Below are positions 17,781 to 26,697 of a stretch of DNA of 64,000 nt, piece after piece (position 1 is the stretch's first letter; each line of letters opens with the position of its first letter). The notes under the pieces are model-generated. The model was not told where the DNA came from, made no database searches, and saw only the letters and a program-made list of their open reading frames with translations. The translations under genes and the position numbers were made by a program. This DNA comes from Pseudomonas fluorescens (GTDB lineage Bacteria > Pseudomonadota > Gammaproteobacteria > Pseudomonadales > Pseudomonadaceae): assembly GCF_003732425.1 (NCBI RefSeq), contig NZ_MOBX01000013.1, positions 496,001 to 560,000 of the forward strand, read 5' to 3'.

Positions 17781-20177
17781 ATGTACCTGATCAACGGAGA
17801 GCTTTTCGCCGAAATCGACCTCGACAACGCACTGGCGCAACTGCATCAGACCTTGCCGCGCCACCTGAGCACACCGCTGGATAGCGCCATCGTTCTGACC
17901 GCCGCGGCCAACTTTGCACAGCAACTGCGCAGTGCCGAACTGCCGCTGGATGATGAACAACGCCAGGCGCTGATTGACTTCTGTCAGCCTCACGCCCTGC
18001 AAACCAAGCTTGAACGCGAACTGGGCGACCACGCCGATTCCTTGCGGCGCGTTGATTATCAGCAATCGCGCTTTGAACGCTGGAGCCCCCTGGGCCTGGT
18101 GGTTCACGTCACCCCGGCCAACGCGCCGCTACTGGCCTGCTGCGCCATGCTCGAAAGCCTGTTGGCCGGCAACCTCAACTGGCTACGCCCCAGCCGCAGC
18201 GACCGAGGCCTGACCGCGCGCCTGCTGCACGCATTGGTGCAATGTGACCCCAGCGCTCAACTCCGCCACTACGTCGCGGTATTGCCTGTAGCGACGGAGC
18301 AGATCGGCCGCTTGTGCAAAATGGCCAATGGCGTATCGGCGTGGGGTGGCGAAGCGGCGCTGCAAGCGATCCGCCAACAGTTGCCGCCCGGATGCCGCTG
18401 GATCGATTGGGGGCACCGCATCAGTTTCGCCTACCTGACGCCGGACGCGGTCTCGCCGCCGGCACTGGATGCGATCGTCGATGAGGTCTGCCGACTGGAT
18501 CAACAGGCCTGCTCCAGCCCGCAATGGCTGCTGGTCGATAGCGACGATCCGGCCACTCTGCAAGAGATCGGCGGCGCATTGGCCAAAGCATTCGAGCGCC
18601 GTGCCGGGCTGTGGCCGGCGCTGATCCCGACCGTTCAGGAAGCCAGCGAGATCACCAGCCACACCCAGATGGCGCGTCTGGGCCTAAGCTTTTCCGGCAA
18701 CACCGGGCAGGTCTGGAGCGCCCCGGGCTGGCGGGTGATATGGAGCCATGATCAGTGGCTTGCGCCTTCGCCGCTGTTTCGCACGTTGCTGCTCAAACCG
18801 CTGCCACGGGCGCAACTGACACAAACGCTGCTGTCTTGGCGCAACGTATTACAGAGTTGCGCGCTGGTCTGCGATGAGGCGCAGATCAATGAACTCTCGC
18901 GCACCTTGATTGCGGCGGGCGTCAGCCGAATTACGCCGATCAACGCGATCCATGACGGCTACGACGGCGAGCCCCACGACGGCGTTTACGCACTGCAACG
19001 CCTGAGTCGACGCGTATCGGTCAGCCTCACGCCGACGCAGTTGCCCGCCCAGATGAACCTCGACCCGCCGCCCCGCGCGCTGACACTGACGGGCCTGCCG
19101 ATCACCGACAAAGCGGCGTTTATCGCGCAACCGACAACCGCGGCGGCGCAGCTGTTTTTCCGTTCCGGCGGCAGCAGCGGCACACCGGCGCTGTCAGGCT
19201 TCAGTTACCGCGATTTTCAACGGCAAATGTGCGCGGCGGCCGACGGGCTGTTCGCGGCGGGCCTTGATCCGGGCCGCGACAAGGTGATGAACCTGTTTTT
19301 CAGTGGCGGTCTGTACGGCGGTTTCTTCAGTTTTGCCAAGGTGCTGGAGTTGCTGGGTGCGACGCACCTGCCCATGGGGGCTCCGGCCGACGATGATTAC
19401 CGCGACATTGCGCAAGTGATCATCGAGCAGCGCGTGACTGTGTTGATCGGCATGCCCAGCACCCTGCATCGCTTGTTCCTCAACGAGGGCGCGCGCCTGC
19501 GTCGTTATGCGGCGATTGAAAAGGTTTTCCTCGGCGGTGAGCACATCAGTGATCAGTGCCGCGAATTGCTGCAAAGCTGCGGCGTCGCCAGCATCCGCTC
19601 GGCAGTGTACGGCAGTGTCGATGCGGGGCCATTCGGGCATGCCTGCGCCGCCACTGGCGACGGTGTGTTTCATTTGATGGACGCTATCCAGCATCTGGAA
19701 ATCGTCGCCCTGGAGCAGGATAAACCCGTCGTTGGCGCTGAAGTCGGCCGTCTGCTGTTCACCTCCAAAGCACGTGAAGGCCAGCAGGTGCGGCGCTATG
19801 AAGTCGGCGACACCGGCCGCTGGCTGTCCGGCGACTGCCCGTGCGGGCTGAGTTCGCCGCGTTTCGAATTGCTGCAACGACACAGCCGACTGCTGCGCAT
19901 CGGCAGCGATTTCATCTGTCTGAACGAACTCGCCCGCTACCTGCAAGCGCCGTTTCAGTTGCACCTCGATCACGCACCCGATGGTCTCGAGCGCCTGCTG
20001 ATCCGTAGCCCTGGTGAACCCGCAGACATTCTCAGCCGACTCGAGGGCTACTCGACGCTGGCGACACTCGTGCGCATCGGACTGCTCACAGTGCAAGCGC
20101 AAACCTGCGAGCCGCAACATTTCGACAAAAACAAACACAGCGGAAAGATACCGCCAGTGATCGACGCGCGCCGTTAA
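17781..20177 (+). CDS. Fusion: LuxC-like acyl reductase plus adenylate-forming domain
   Basis: 798 residues. About 1-430 is a LuxC-type NAD(P)H-dependent acyl reductase of the aldehyde dehydrogenase superfamily: GLVVHVTPANAPLLACCAMLESLLAGN (substrate/cofactor region) and DQQACSSPQ, whose C244 matches the LuxC cysteine that carries the acyl thioester. About 440-798 is an adenylate-forming domain of LuxE/PaaK type: phosphate loop FFRSGGSSGTPALSG (near 458), YGSVDAGPFGHA, YEVGDTGRW and GDCPCGLSSPRFELL. One chain thus joins acid activation to reduction, which are separate subunits in bioluminescent bacteria. ATG 17781 has GGAGG 7 nt upstream; a longer frame overlaps the LuxE-like gene and is rejected. 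Confidence 0.82.
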   Translation: MYLINGELFAEIDLDNALAQLHQTLPRHLSTPLDSAIVLTAAANFAQQLRSAELPLDDEQRQALIDFCQPHALQTKLERELGDHADSLRRVDYQQSRFERWSPLGLVVHVTPANAPLLACCAMLESLLAGNLNWLRPSRSDRGLTARLLHALVQCDPSAQLRHYVAVLPVATEQIGRLCKMANGVSAWGGEAALQAIRQQLPPGCRWIDWGHRISFAYLTPDAVSPPALDAIVDEVCRLDQQACSSPQWLLVDSDDPATLQEIGGALAKAFERRAGLWPALIPTVQEASEITSHTQMARLGLSFSGNTGQVWSAPGWRVIWSHDQWLAPSPLFRTLLLKPLPRAQLTQTLLSWRNVLQSCALVCDEAQINELSRTLIAAGVSRITPINAIHDGYDGEPHDGVYALQRLSRRVSVSLTPTQLPAQMNLDPPPRALTLTGLPITDKAAFIAQPTTAAAQLFFRSGGSSGTPALSGFSYRDFQRQMCAAADGLFAAGLDPGRDKVMNLFFSGGLYGGFFSFAKVLELLGATHLPMGAPADDDYRDIAQVIIEQRVTVLIGMPSTLHRLFLNEGARLRRYAAIEKVFLGGEHISDQCRELLQSCGVASIRSAVYGSVDAGPFGHACAATGDGVFHLMDAIQHLEIVALEQDKPVVGAEVGRLLFTSKAREGQQVRRYEVGDTGRWLSGDCPCGLSSPRFELLQRHSRLLRIGSDFICLNELARYLQAPFQLHLDHAPDGLERLLIRSPGEPADILSRLEGYSTLATLVRIGLLTVQAQTCEPQHFDKNKHSGKIPPVIDARR

Positions 20178-20219
20178 CAGCGATCGGCACCCATGGCCAG
20201 AACTATTAAAGAGATCACC

Positions 20220-21521
20220 ATGAACCCAACACATGAACTGAACAAGTTGTTCGCTTTTGCCCGCGAACATTCAAAGTATTACGCCAGACATTTGCAAAAC
20301 GTTGCACCGCAGACCAGCGCTCTGAATGAACTACCGGTGATCGATCCAAAACAATACTGGGCAAGTAGCGAGAACTTCGAACAATGGCCAGTACTGACTT
20401 CAACGGTCGAATGCGCTTTGGTATTCAAGACCGGCGGAACAACCAGCGCCGGTAAACTTTCAGTATTTACCCGCGAAGAGTGGCAGACACTTGTGCGGGA
20501 CTTCGGCAGCCATCTCGCTGGCCAACTCAATCCTGGCGACCGGGTGGCGAATCTGTTTTTTGTCGGCGATCTGTACGCCAGTTTCATTTTTATCCACGAC
20601 GCATTGGCGTACGAAACAGCGGGTGTTACCGAATACCCGTTTACCGGCAACGTCGACCCTGGGGTGCTGGCCGACTCGATCCGCCAACACCGGATCAATG
20701 TGCTGGCCGGCGTGCCCGCGCAATTACTGACGTTCGCCGGCGCGCTGGAGCGCCAGGCGCAAGCCTTGGGCGAAGTCGACACAATCCTTTACGGTGGCGA
20801 AAGCCTGTTCGCCGGACAAATGCAGGCGTTGCGCCGGGTGTTCCCCAACGCGCGGGTTGCCTCCATCGGTTACGCCAGTGTCGACGCCGGCTTCATCGGC
20901 GCCACGAGCCGCGATTGCGCCCTCGGCGAACATCGGATGCTGGCCAGCCACAGCGTGCTGGAAATCGTCGACGAACACACCGGTGAAGTGATCGAAGAAT
21001 GCGACCGAACCGGGCGACTGCTGATCACCAACCTGACCCGCCGGCTGATGCCGCTGATTCGCTACCCCGTGGGTGACCTCGCCTGCTGGCGAGAACCGGC
21101 CACCGCGTCGATGCGCAAGTTCGCCTTGATGGGCCGCAGCGCGAGCAGTCAGCGGGTGCGGGTGAGCAGCCTGACCCTGTTGATCGAAGACATTGCCGGG
21201 ATCGTTCAGCGCATCACCGCCAGCGACGACTGGCAACTGCTCATCAGCCAATCGGCCAGCGTCGATACTGTGTGCCTGAAATGGGTACGCGATGTGCTCA
21301 ACCCCGCAACCGCCCAGACCAACGCAACCCTGCAACGGCTACTGGTCGAGCAATACCCGCTGATCGCGCAACTCTGCATTGATGGCCAACTTGAACTGCA
21401 GGTCGCCGATTGCACACCCGATGAACTCACTCGCCATCCGCGCTCGGGCAAACGCCAACGCGTCGTCGACCAGCGTAGCTACGTCCCCCCGCATGCGGAG
21501 CAACGTCCATGGACAACGTGA
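20220..21521 (+). CDS. PaaK-like adenylate-forming enzyme
   Basis: 433 residues, the size of phenylacetate-CoA ligase-like proteins. Phosphate loop LVFKTGGTTSAGKLSVFT, AMP site IGYASVDAGFIGAT and a RYPVGDLACW segment are in the expected order. It lacks the CPCG zinc motif seen in the fused domain of the preceding gene. It is the third adenylate-forming module of the operon and probably activates a different acid, as CoA ester or bound adenylate. ATG 20220 is favoured over an ATG 27 bp earlier because of the AAAGAG site. The first 250 bp look more AT-rich than the neighbours. Confidence 0.78.
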   Translation: MNPTHELNKLFAFAREHSKYYARHLQNVAPQTSALNELPVIDPKQYWASSENFEQWPVLTSTVECALVFKTGGTTSAGKLSVFTREEWQTLVRDFGSHLAGQLNPGDRVANLFFVGDLYASFIFIHDALAYETAGVTEYPFTGNVDPGVLADSIRQHRINVLAGVPAQLLTFAGALERQAQALGEVDTILYGGESLFAGQMQALRRVFPNARVASIGYASVDAGFIGATSRDCALGEHRMLASHSVLEIVDEHTGEVIEECDRTGRLLITNLTRRLMPLIRYPVGDLACWREPATASMRKFALMGRSASSQRVRVSSLTLLIEDIAGIVQRITASDDWQLLISQSASVDTVCLKWVRDVLNPATAQTNATLQRLLVEQYPLIAQLCIDGQLELQVADCTPDELTRHPRSGKRQRVVDQRSYVPPHAEQRPWTT

Positions 21522-22447
21522 CGCTGCGCAGTTATCGCCCGTGTGACGCCGGGGCCGTCAGCCGCCTGTTTCGGCAAATCTATGGTGATCACTACGTGCA
21601 ACCGCACGTGTATTTGCCGTTGATGATCAACCAGAACCATGGCGAGGGTCGCTGGCATTCGCTGGTCGCGCAATCCGGCAAAAAAATCCTCGGCCACGCC
21701 ACGTTGTGCAGGAATCCGGGATCACACACGGCGGAACTGGCATTGAGCGTGGTACACCCGTCGACCCGCGGGCAGAACATCGCCACGCGGTTGGGCATTG
21801 GGCTGTTGATCCATGCACAGGCGGCGGGTTTCCATGGAGTGACGATCAAACAAGTGACGCAGCATGCCTACACACAACGCATGGCTGACAGACTAGGCTT
21901 CTGTAGCACGGGACTGATGCTCGACTATGTCCCGTCGCCGTTTGGCGAACCATTGCCGGAGTCCGTCGTCATCGGCTACACCCCAATCGATGGTTATTGC
22001 CGCCCGCTCCCGGCGCTGCCATGGCCAGACAGCTGTCGCGACTTCATGGAGCATTTGTGCGGCGTATTCGGAACGCAAGAAAAGGACGCGCCCTGGGTGG
22101 GTCAGCCCCTGCAGATCGAACATTGTTCCGGGCGTTATGACGTGATGCTGAAACACCTTGATAGCCGTTTGCTTAAACAGCTACGCGAACTGCCCCGGCA
22201 CTGGATGGTCTCGATCCGGCTCAGGCTGGCAGCCGGTTTTGCCAAGGCCGTGGACAGCCTGTCGGCGATGGGTTTCGTCTTCACCGGGATTGCCCCGAAT
22301 GATCGCTGCGCGGGGTGGCTGGCGCTGTTTCATCGCGGCTATCGGCCACGTACGCTGGAGCTGCGTTGCCCGCACATCCAGCGCCTGCATGATCAGGCAC
22401 AACGGCACATTGCAGCGCCGGCCAGTCAGACGTCAGCGCGTTCCTGA
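21509..22447 (+). CDS. GNAT-family acyltransferase, last gene of the lux-like operon
   Basis: 312 residues. The N-terminal 150 form a GNAT fold with the acyl-CoA loop HPSTRGQNIATRLG (R-G-Q-N-I-A pattern) and a TQRMADRLGF helix. The C-terminal half (about 155-312) looks like a second, degenerate GNAT-like domain ending FVFTGIAPNDRCAGWLALFHRGYRP. The start overlaps the preceding gene by 13 bp, with GGAG 8 nt upstream, so translation is coupled. Within the operon it could acylate an amine formed from the aldehyde; this is inference. Confidence 0.75.
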   Translation: MDNVTLRSYRPCDAGAVSRLFRQIYGDHYVQPHVYLPLMINQNHGEGRWHSLVAQSGKKILGHATLCRNPGSHTAELALSVVHPSTRGQNIATRLGIGLLIHAQAAGFHGVTIKQVTQHAYTQRMADRLGFCSTGLMLDYVPSPFGEPLPESVVIGYTPIDGYCRPLPALPWPDSCRDFMEHLCGVFGTQEKDAPWVGQPLQIEHCSGRYDVMLKHLDSRLLKQLRELPRHWMVSIRLRLAAGFAKAVDSLSAMGFVFTGIAPNDRCAGWLALFHRGYRPRTLELRCPHIQRLHDQAQRHIAAPASQTSARS

Positions 22448-22469
22448 ACCAAGAGCCGACATTTCGATC

Positions 22470-22494
22470 AGCCCGCTCGCGCGTTGAGCGGGCT
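22470..22494. terminator. Hairpin between the lux-like operon and the convergent gene
   Basis: AGCCCGCTC and GAGCGGGCT form a perfect 9-bp stem with a 7-nt loop. There is no T run on the plus side, so it may be a weak or shared terminator. Confidence 0.6.
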
Positions 22495-22505
22495 ACACCA
22501 ATGAC

Positions 22506-23033
22506 TTACGCCTTGGCTTTGACGCCCTCGTCCGCCGGTTTCGCGGCGTTGCCTTCACCGTAGGTCTTGAGGTTTTGCAACACATAGATGGCTTTCTTGA
22601 ACTCGGGAATCAGGTTCTTGCCGTAAGCGTTGCCATTGAGGCCATTGTTCTGGATGGCATCGAGCTGGGTGGCGAAGTATTCCAGCGCGTTGAATTTGGC
22701 ATCGACATCCTTGGTCACGCCGAAACGGTCGAACTTGTCGCCCGCGTTCATCAACGTAAACGAAGTGATTTCGGAGATCAGACCGCGGCCACGCAGGAAC
22801 GCGCTCAGATTACCCAGCTGTTTTACCGAAACATTCGCAGGGTCGAAGCCCTTGATCTGCTTGCGCAACCCCTGCTTGTCCATTTCGGCGGTATTCAGCG
22901 CGTTGGGATCGTTGCCGACCATGGTCAGCATCTGCTGAACCTTGACACTCTGGGCCACCTGTTTCTTTGCACCGGTGTTGCGCACCAGAATGCCTGCCTT
23001 GCTCTCCCAACCGCCGACAATACCGATCGTCAT
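22506..23033 (-). CDS. Conserved hypothetical protein (175 aa)
   Basis: A cytosolic-looking 175-residue protein with no signal peptide or membrane helix, beginning MTIGIVGGWESKAGILVRNTGAKKQ. It is helical, with repeated leucines and asparagines, and ends in a low-complexity Lys/Ala tail. GGGAG lies upstream of the ATG. I recognise no family. It is convergent with the lux-like operon and probably independent of it. Confidence 0.65.
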   Translation of the reverse strand: MTIGIVGGWESKAGILVRNTGAKKQVAQSVKVQQMLTMVGNDPNALNTAEMDKQGLRKQIKGFDPANVSVKQLGNLSAFLRGRGLISEITSFTLMNAGDKFDRFGVTKDVDAKFNALEYFATQLDAIQNNGLNGNAYGKNLIPEFKKAIYVLQNLKTYGEGNAAKPADEGVKAKA

Positions 23034-23320
23034 GAGAAGACTCCCTGTGAAATGACCATGAAATATCCGTGTTACGCACTATTAATGGGCGCGAGTATCG
23101 TTGGGCCAACTGATGGCACCAACTTCTTTCTGCGCTTTTTTACAATTCTTGTACATTCTCGATACAAAAGCCCAATAGCCCGCAGCGACTGAGCCAAAGC
23201 TGTCATGACAATGACATGAAAATCACTTTTCAGAGGGTTGGCGTGCACTGATCCGCGCCTGTGTATCGATCTCGATACTGGCCAGTCATCGGCATTATTG
23301 CTTTCTAGGACGTAAGTACC

Positions 23321-23347
23321 TAAAGCTTCCCGCCGCAACGACGATAC
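23321..23347 (+). promoter_or_regulatory. FliA (sigma 28) promoter of the chemoreceptor gene
   Basis: TAAAGCTT, 11 nt, then GACGATAC. The sigma-28 consensus is TAAAGTTT-N11-GCCGATAA, so the -35 matches 7 of 8, the -10 matches 6 of 8 and the spacing is exact. It ends 67 bp before the chemoreceptor ATG. The rest of the 23034-23320 gap shows nothing I can name. Confidence 0.65.
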
Positions 23348-23414
23348 GCTGTCGACACCCGCACTTTTTTACCCCTGCCCCCCAATAAGAAACGCAGCTC
23401 AAGGACCGGTCTCC

Positions 23415-25406
23415 ATGCCCGCATTCCGCACCATTCAGGCTCGCTACACGCTGTTTCTGGTTCTGTTCATCCTCCTGTTGTCAGTGCTGACCGTGGTTGG
23501 CATCAGCCAACTGGTCGCCCCCAAGCTGCGTCATACCGAAGAACAGGTCGTGCTCAACCGCATCGCCGAAGTCGCCGAACAGATTCAGGGCGAGTTGAAC
23601 AAGGTGCAGGCACAACAGCGCAGCATCACCCAGACCATCCCGTTGCTCGACAGCGCCGCCATCGACTCGGTATTGCCGGGGCTGGTGGATCAGTACGGCG
23701 AACTGAAAGTATTCGGCGGCGGCATCTGGCCGCTGCCGGGGCAGCGTGAAGCCGGGCGCAACAAATTCAGTACCTTCTGGCACCGCGACGCATCGGGCAA
23801 ACTGGCCGTGAACACATTCTGGAACAGTGACGCGGCGCCCAACTATTACGACCAGAGCTGGTACAAGGGCGGCATGGCCACACCGCGCGGCCAATGCGCC
23901 TGGGCGGCGGCGTATAAAGATGATGCCAGCGCCGAGCCGCGCACCAACTGCGCCATGGCCATCCAGAAAAACGGCAGTGCCTGGGGCGTGTCGACCATTG
24001 ACGTGACACTGGGCTTCTTCAACGACCTGGTGGCGCGCAAGGAAAAAGACCTCAACGCCGAGATGCTCATCGTTGAAGCCGACGGTAAGATCATCAGTAA
24101 CAGCTCGCGCATCAGTGGCCCGATCGTGCTGAAGAACATCAGTGAACTGGCCGGCACATCGACCTTCGCCAGCCAGGTCAAAGCCGGGCTGCAGAACCGC
24201 GATCAGGCGCAGCGCGTCGAATTCGACAACAACGGCGAAGCCAGCACCTTCTTCATGCGGCCGATTGAAGGCACGCCGTGGTTCCTCGCCAGCGCCCTGC
24301 CGACGAAAATGCTCACCGCCCAACGTGATGACGTCCTCAGCACCTTGAGCCTGTTGCAGATTCCGCTGGTGATCCTGCTCGTGCTGTTGCAGGTCTACGC
24401 GATTCGCCAGTTGGTGCAGCGCATGAAAGCGTTGAAAGCCAACATCGATCTGCTGTCCAGTGGCGACGCCGACCTGACGCGCCGCATCACCATTCGTGCC
24501 GAAGATGAACTGGGTGCCATCGGCCATTCAGTCAACACCTTCATTGCCTACCTGCAGAACATGATCGGCGAAGTCACCCAGGCCACCGGCGCCATGGCGT
24601 CCAGCCTCGACAACCTGCAACGTACCTCGGCGCAGACCAGCCAGATCCTGCTGCGTCACGCTTCGGAAACCGATCAGACCGTTACCGCCATCACCGAGAT
24701 GAGTTCGACAGCAGAAAGCGTCGCGCAGAATGCCGCCGAAACCGCCGCGTTCACCCAGCGCGCCAACGAAAACGCCGACCGTTCCCGCGTAGTGGTGGGC
24801 GAAGCAACCAATAGCGTCGTGGCGCTGATCGATGAAGTGGCCAGTGCCACGCACAAAGTCGAAAACATGCAGCAGGACGCCCAGCGCATCACCGAAATTC
24901 TCGGCGTGATCGGCGCGATTGCCGGGCAGACCAACCTGTTGGCGCTCAACGCGGCTATCGAAGCGGCGCGCGCCGGTGAACAGGGCCGCGGTTTTGCCGT
25001 GGTGGCCGATGAAGTCCGCGCCCTCGCCGCGCGCACTCAGGCCAGCACTTCGGAGATCAACGAGATGTTGACCCGCCTGACCCAAGGCGTGAGTTCGTCG
25101 GTCAGCGCCATGGAAAACACCCAGGCCAGCTGCCAGTCCGCCGCCGACGCCACCGCCCGGGTCAACTCGGGGCTGGATGAGATGGCCGGTTCGGTCAGTC
25201 ACATCAACAGCCTCAGCACGCAGATCGCCACCGCGGCCGAGCAGCAAAGCGCCGTGACCGAAGAGATCAACCGCAGCATGGTGCAGATTCGCCACATGGT
25301 GGATGAACTGGTACAAAGCGGCAAAGCCAGCGAACTCAATACCCACCAGTTGCTTGAAGCCAACAGCCGGGTGAGCGCGATCATGGGGCGTTTCAAAGTG
25401 CGCTGA
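23415..25406 (+). CDS. Methyl-accepting chemotaxis protein with periplasmic dCache-like sensor
   Basis: 663 residues. Membrane helix 1 (about 12-33) and helix 2 (about 310-335, [18 protein letters not shown]) bracket a periplasmic sensor of about 275 residues containing a double-Cache-like WY...[12 protein letters not shown]...DD..AEPRT and [13 protein letters not shown] follows (about 335-390), then the signalling domain with hairpin tip [32 protein letters not shown]. It senses a small ligand and controls CheA. There is no C-terminal CheR-binding pentapeptide. A FliA-type promoter upstream places it in the motility regulon. Confidence 0.92.
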   Translation: MPAFRTIQARYTLFLVLFILLLSVLTVVGISQLVAPKLRHTEEQVVLNRIAEVAEQIQGELNKVQAQQRSITQTIPLLDSAAIDSVLPGLVDQYGELKVFGGGIWPLPGQREAGRNKFSTFWHRDASGKLAVNTFWNSDAAPNYYDQSWYKGGMATPRGQCAWAAAYKDDASAEPRTNCAMAIQKNGSAWGVSTIDVTLGFFNDLVARKEKDLNAEMLIVEADGKIISNSSRISGPIVLKNISELAGTSTFASQVKAGLQNRDQAQRVEFDNNGEASTFFMRPIEGTPWFLASALPTKMLTAQRDDVLSTLSLLQIPLVILLVLLQVYAIRQLVQRMKALKANIDLLSSGDADLTRRITIRAEDELGAIGHSVNTFIAYLQNMIGEVTQATGAMASSLDNLQRTSAQTSQILLRHASETDQTVTAITEMSSTAESVAQNAAETAAFTQRANENADRSRVVVGEATNSVVALIDEVASATHKVENMQQDAQRITEILGVIGAIAGQTNLLALNAAIEAARAGEQGRGFAVVADEVRALAARTQASTSEINEMLTRLTQGVSSSVSAMENTQASCQSAADATARVNSGLDEMAGSVSHINSLSTQIATAAEQQSAVTEEINRSMVQIRHMVDELVQSGKASELNTHQLLEANSRVSAIMGRFKVR

Positions 25407-25449
25407 TCCCTGCGTTCCTACACTGGTTTTCTGCCAATCAGATAACCCA

Positions 25450-25539
25450 TGTGGGAGCGAGCCTGCTCGCGAAAGCGTTCGTTCAGTCAGCGCATACAGT
25501 GCCTGACACACTGCCTTCGCGAGCAGGCTCGCTCCCACA
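25450..25539. repeat. REP-type inverted repeat, family A (copy 2)
   Basis: Same arms as the copy at 365, facing inward with a loop of about 40 nt. It occupies most of the gap between the chemoreceptor and the DUF411 gene and may also act as a transcript-end hairpin. The rest of the gap (25540-25729) shows nothing I can name. Confidence 0.85.
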
Positions 25540-25729
25540 GGGTTCGATGGCATTCACGCAATTGCTGGCTGACAACATTGTCATCTCGCGCTCAGCTACC
25601 TGTCAGCGTTGATCTACGATCATCCTGCTCGTCCGCGTTGCAACAACTGGAAACATTGCGTTGATGCCCGGCGGCAAAAACCGGTCAAAATGCGTGCTTT
25701 CCGATCGTCACCCGAGCCGAGAATTCGTT

Positions 25730-26176
25730 ATGCGAACCCACCTGCGTCTGGCCGCCCTGAGCGCCCTGTTCATCTCCTCCCTGGCCCAGGCCGCCGACCT
25801 GATCCCGATCGAAGTCCACCGCGACGCCAATTGCGGCTGCTGCAAAAAATGGATCAGCCACCTCGAAGCCAACGGCTTCAAAGTCGAAGATCACGTCGAA
25901 AGCGACATGAGCAGCTTCAAACAACAACACGGCGTTCCGCCTCGTTTGGCCTCGTGCCACACCGCGATCATCAACGGCAAATTCGTCGAAGGCCATGTGC
26001 CGGCGGAACAGGTGCTGGCCCTGAGCAAGCGTGACGATCTGCTGGGCGTCGCCGCACCGGGCATGCCAATGGGGTCGCCGGGCATGGAAATGGACGGCAT
26101 GAGCGATGCTTATCAGGTCATCGGCCTGAAAAAGGACGGGGCTGACGTGGTGGTGGCGGATTACCCGGCCCATTGA
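25730..26176 (+). CDS. DUF411 periplasmic metal-binding protein
   Basis: 148 residues. Residues 1-21 are a signal peptide ending SLAQA. The mature part has the DUF411 signature: VHRDANCGCCKKWISHLEANGF, then LASCHTAIINGKFVEGHVPAEQV, and a Met-rich stretch APGMPMGSPGMEMDGM near the end. DUF411 proteins are commonly linked to copper or silver handling; the cysteine pair, His and Met residues fit soft-metal binding. The stop overlaps a TTG start of the next gene (TTGA), indicating coupled expression. Confidence 0.88.
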   Translation: MRTHLRLAALSALFISSLAQAADLIPIEVHRDANCGCCKKWISHLEANGFKVEDHVESDMSSFKQQHGVPPRLASCHTAIINGKFVEGHVPAEQVLALSKRDDLLGVAAPGMPMGSPGMEMDGMSDAYQVIGLKKDGADVVVADYPAH

Positions 26177-26610
26177 TCATCGCGGCTTACGGCGGGCTGT
26201 TTCTCGCTGCATTCGGCGCGGCGACCTTGCTGCCGCTGCAGTCCGAGGCATTGCTGGTCGGTTTGATCGTCAGCGAGCGCTACTGGCTGTGGGGCCTGCT
26301 CGCGGTGGCGACGCTGGGCAACGTACTCGGCTCACTGGTCAACTGGTGGCTGGGCCGCAGGATCGAGCGTTTTCAGGATCGGCGCTGGTTTCCGGTCAGC
26401 CCCGCGCACATGGCCAAGGCGCGCAAACACTATGAGCGCTACGGCCACTGGTCGTTACTGCTGAGCTGGTTGCCGATCATTGGCGACCCCCTGACACTGA
26501 TTGCCGGTGTCATGCGCGAACCGCTCGGGCGGTTTCTGTTGATCGTCACCCTGGCCAAAGCTGCACGTTACGGCGTGCTGGCCATGCTGACGCTGGGCTG
26601 GCTGGGTTGA
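26173..26610 (+). CDS. YqaA/DedA-like small membrane protein
   Basis: 145 residues with several hydrophobic spans and the DedA/SNARE-associated family core: TLGNVLGSLVNWWLGRR, then a basic loop and WLPIIGDPLTLIAGVMREPLGRFL. It matches the YqaA subgroup. DedA relatives flip or carry lipids or influence membrane potential; the exact role here is unknown. The likely start is TTG overlapping the DUF411 stop. The non-ATG start and overlap are slightly unusual. Confidence 0.8.
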   Translation: MIIAAYGGLFLAAFGAATLLPLQSEALLVGLIVSERYWLWGLLAVATLGNVLGSLVNWWLGRRIERFQDRRWFPVSPAHMAKARKHYERYGHWSLLLSWLPIIGDPLTLIAGVMREPLGRFLLIVTLAKAARYGVLAMLTLGWLG

Positions 26611-26697
26611 ACGATCGGGCGCGGGCATTGCCTGTGTTTAACGTCGGCGTAATCCAGTCGTTCCAGCATCGGCCGATTTCAAACGGAGTTTGACCTT

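Noticed and set aside
15384..22447. A complete lux bioluminescence operon
   Set aside because: No luciferase (luxA/B) or thioesterase (luxD) sequence is present; only LuxC- and LuxE-like parts.
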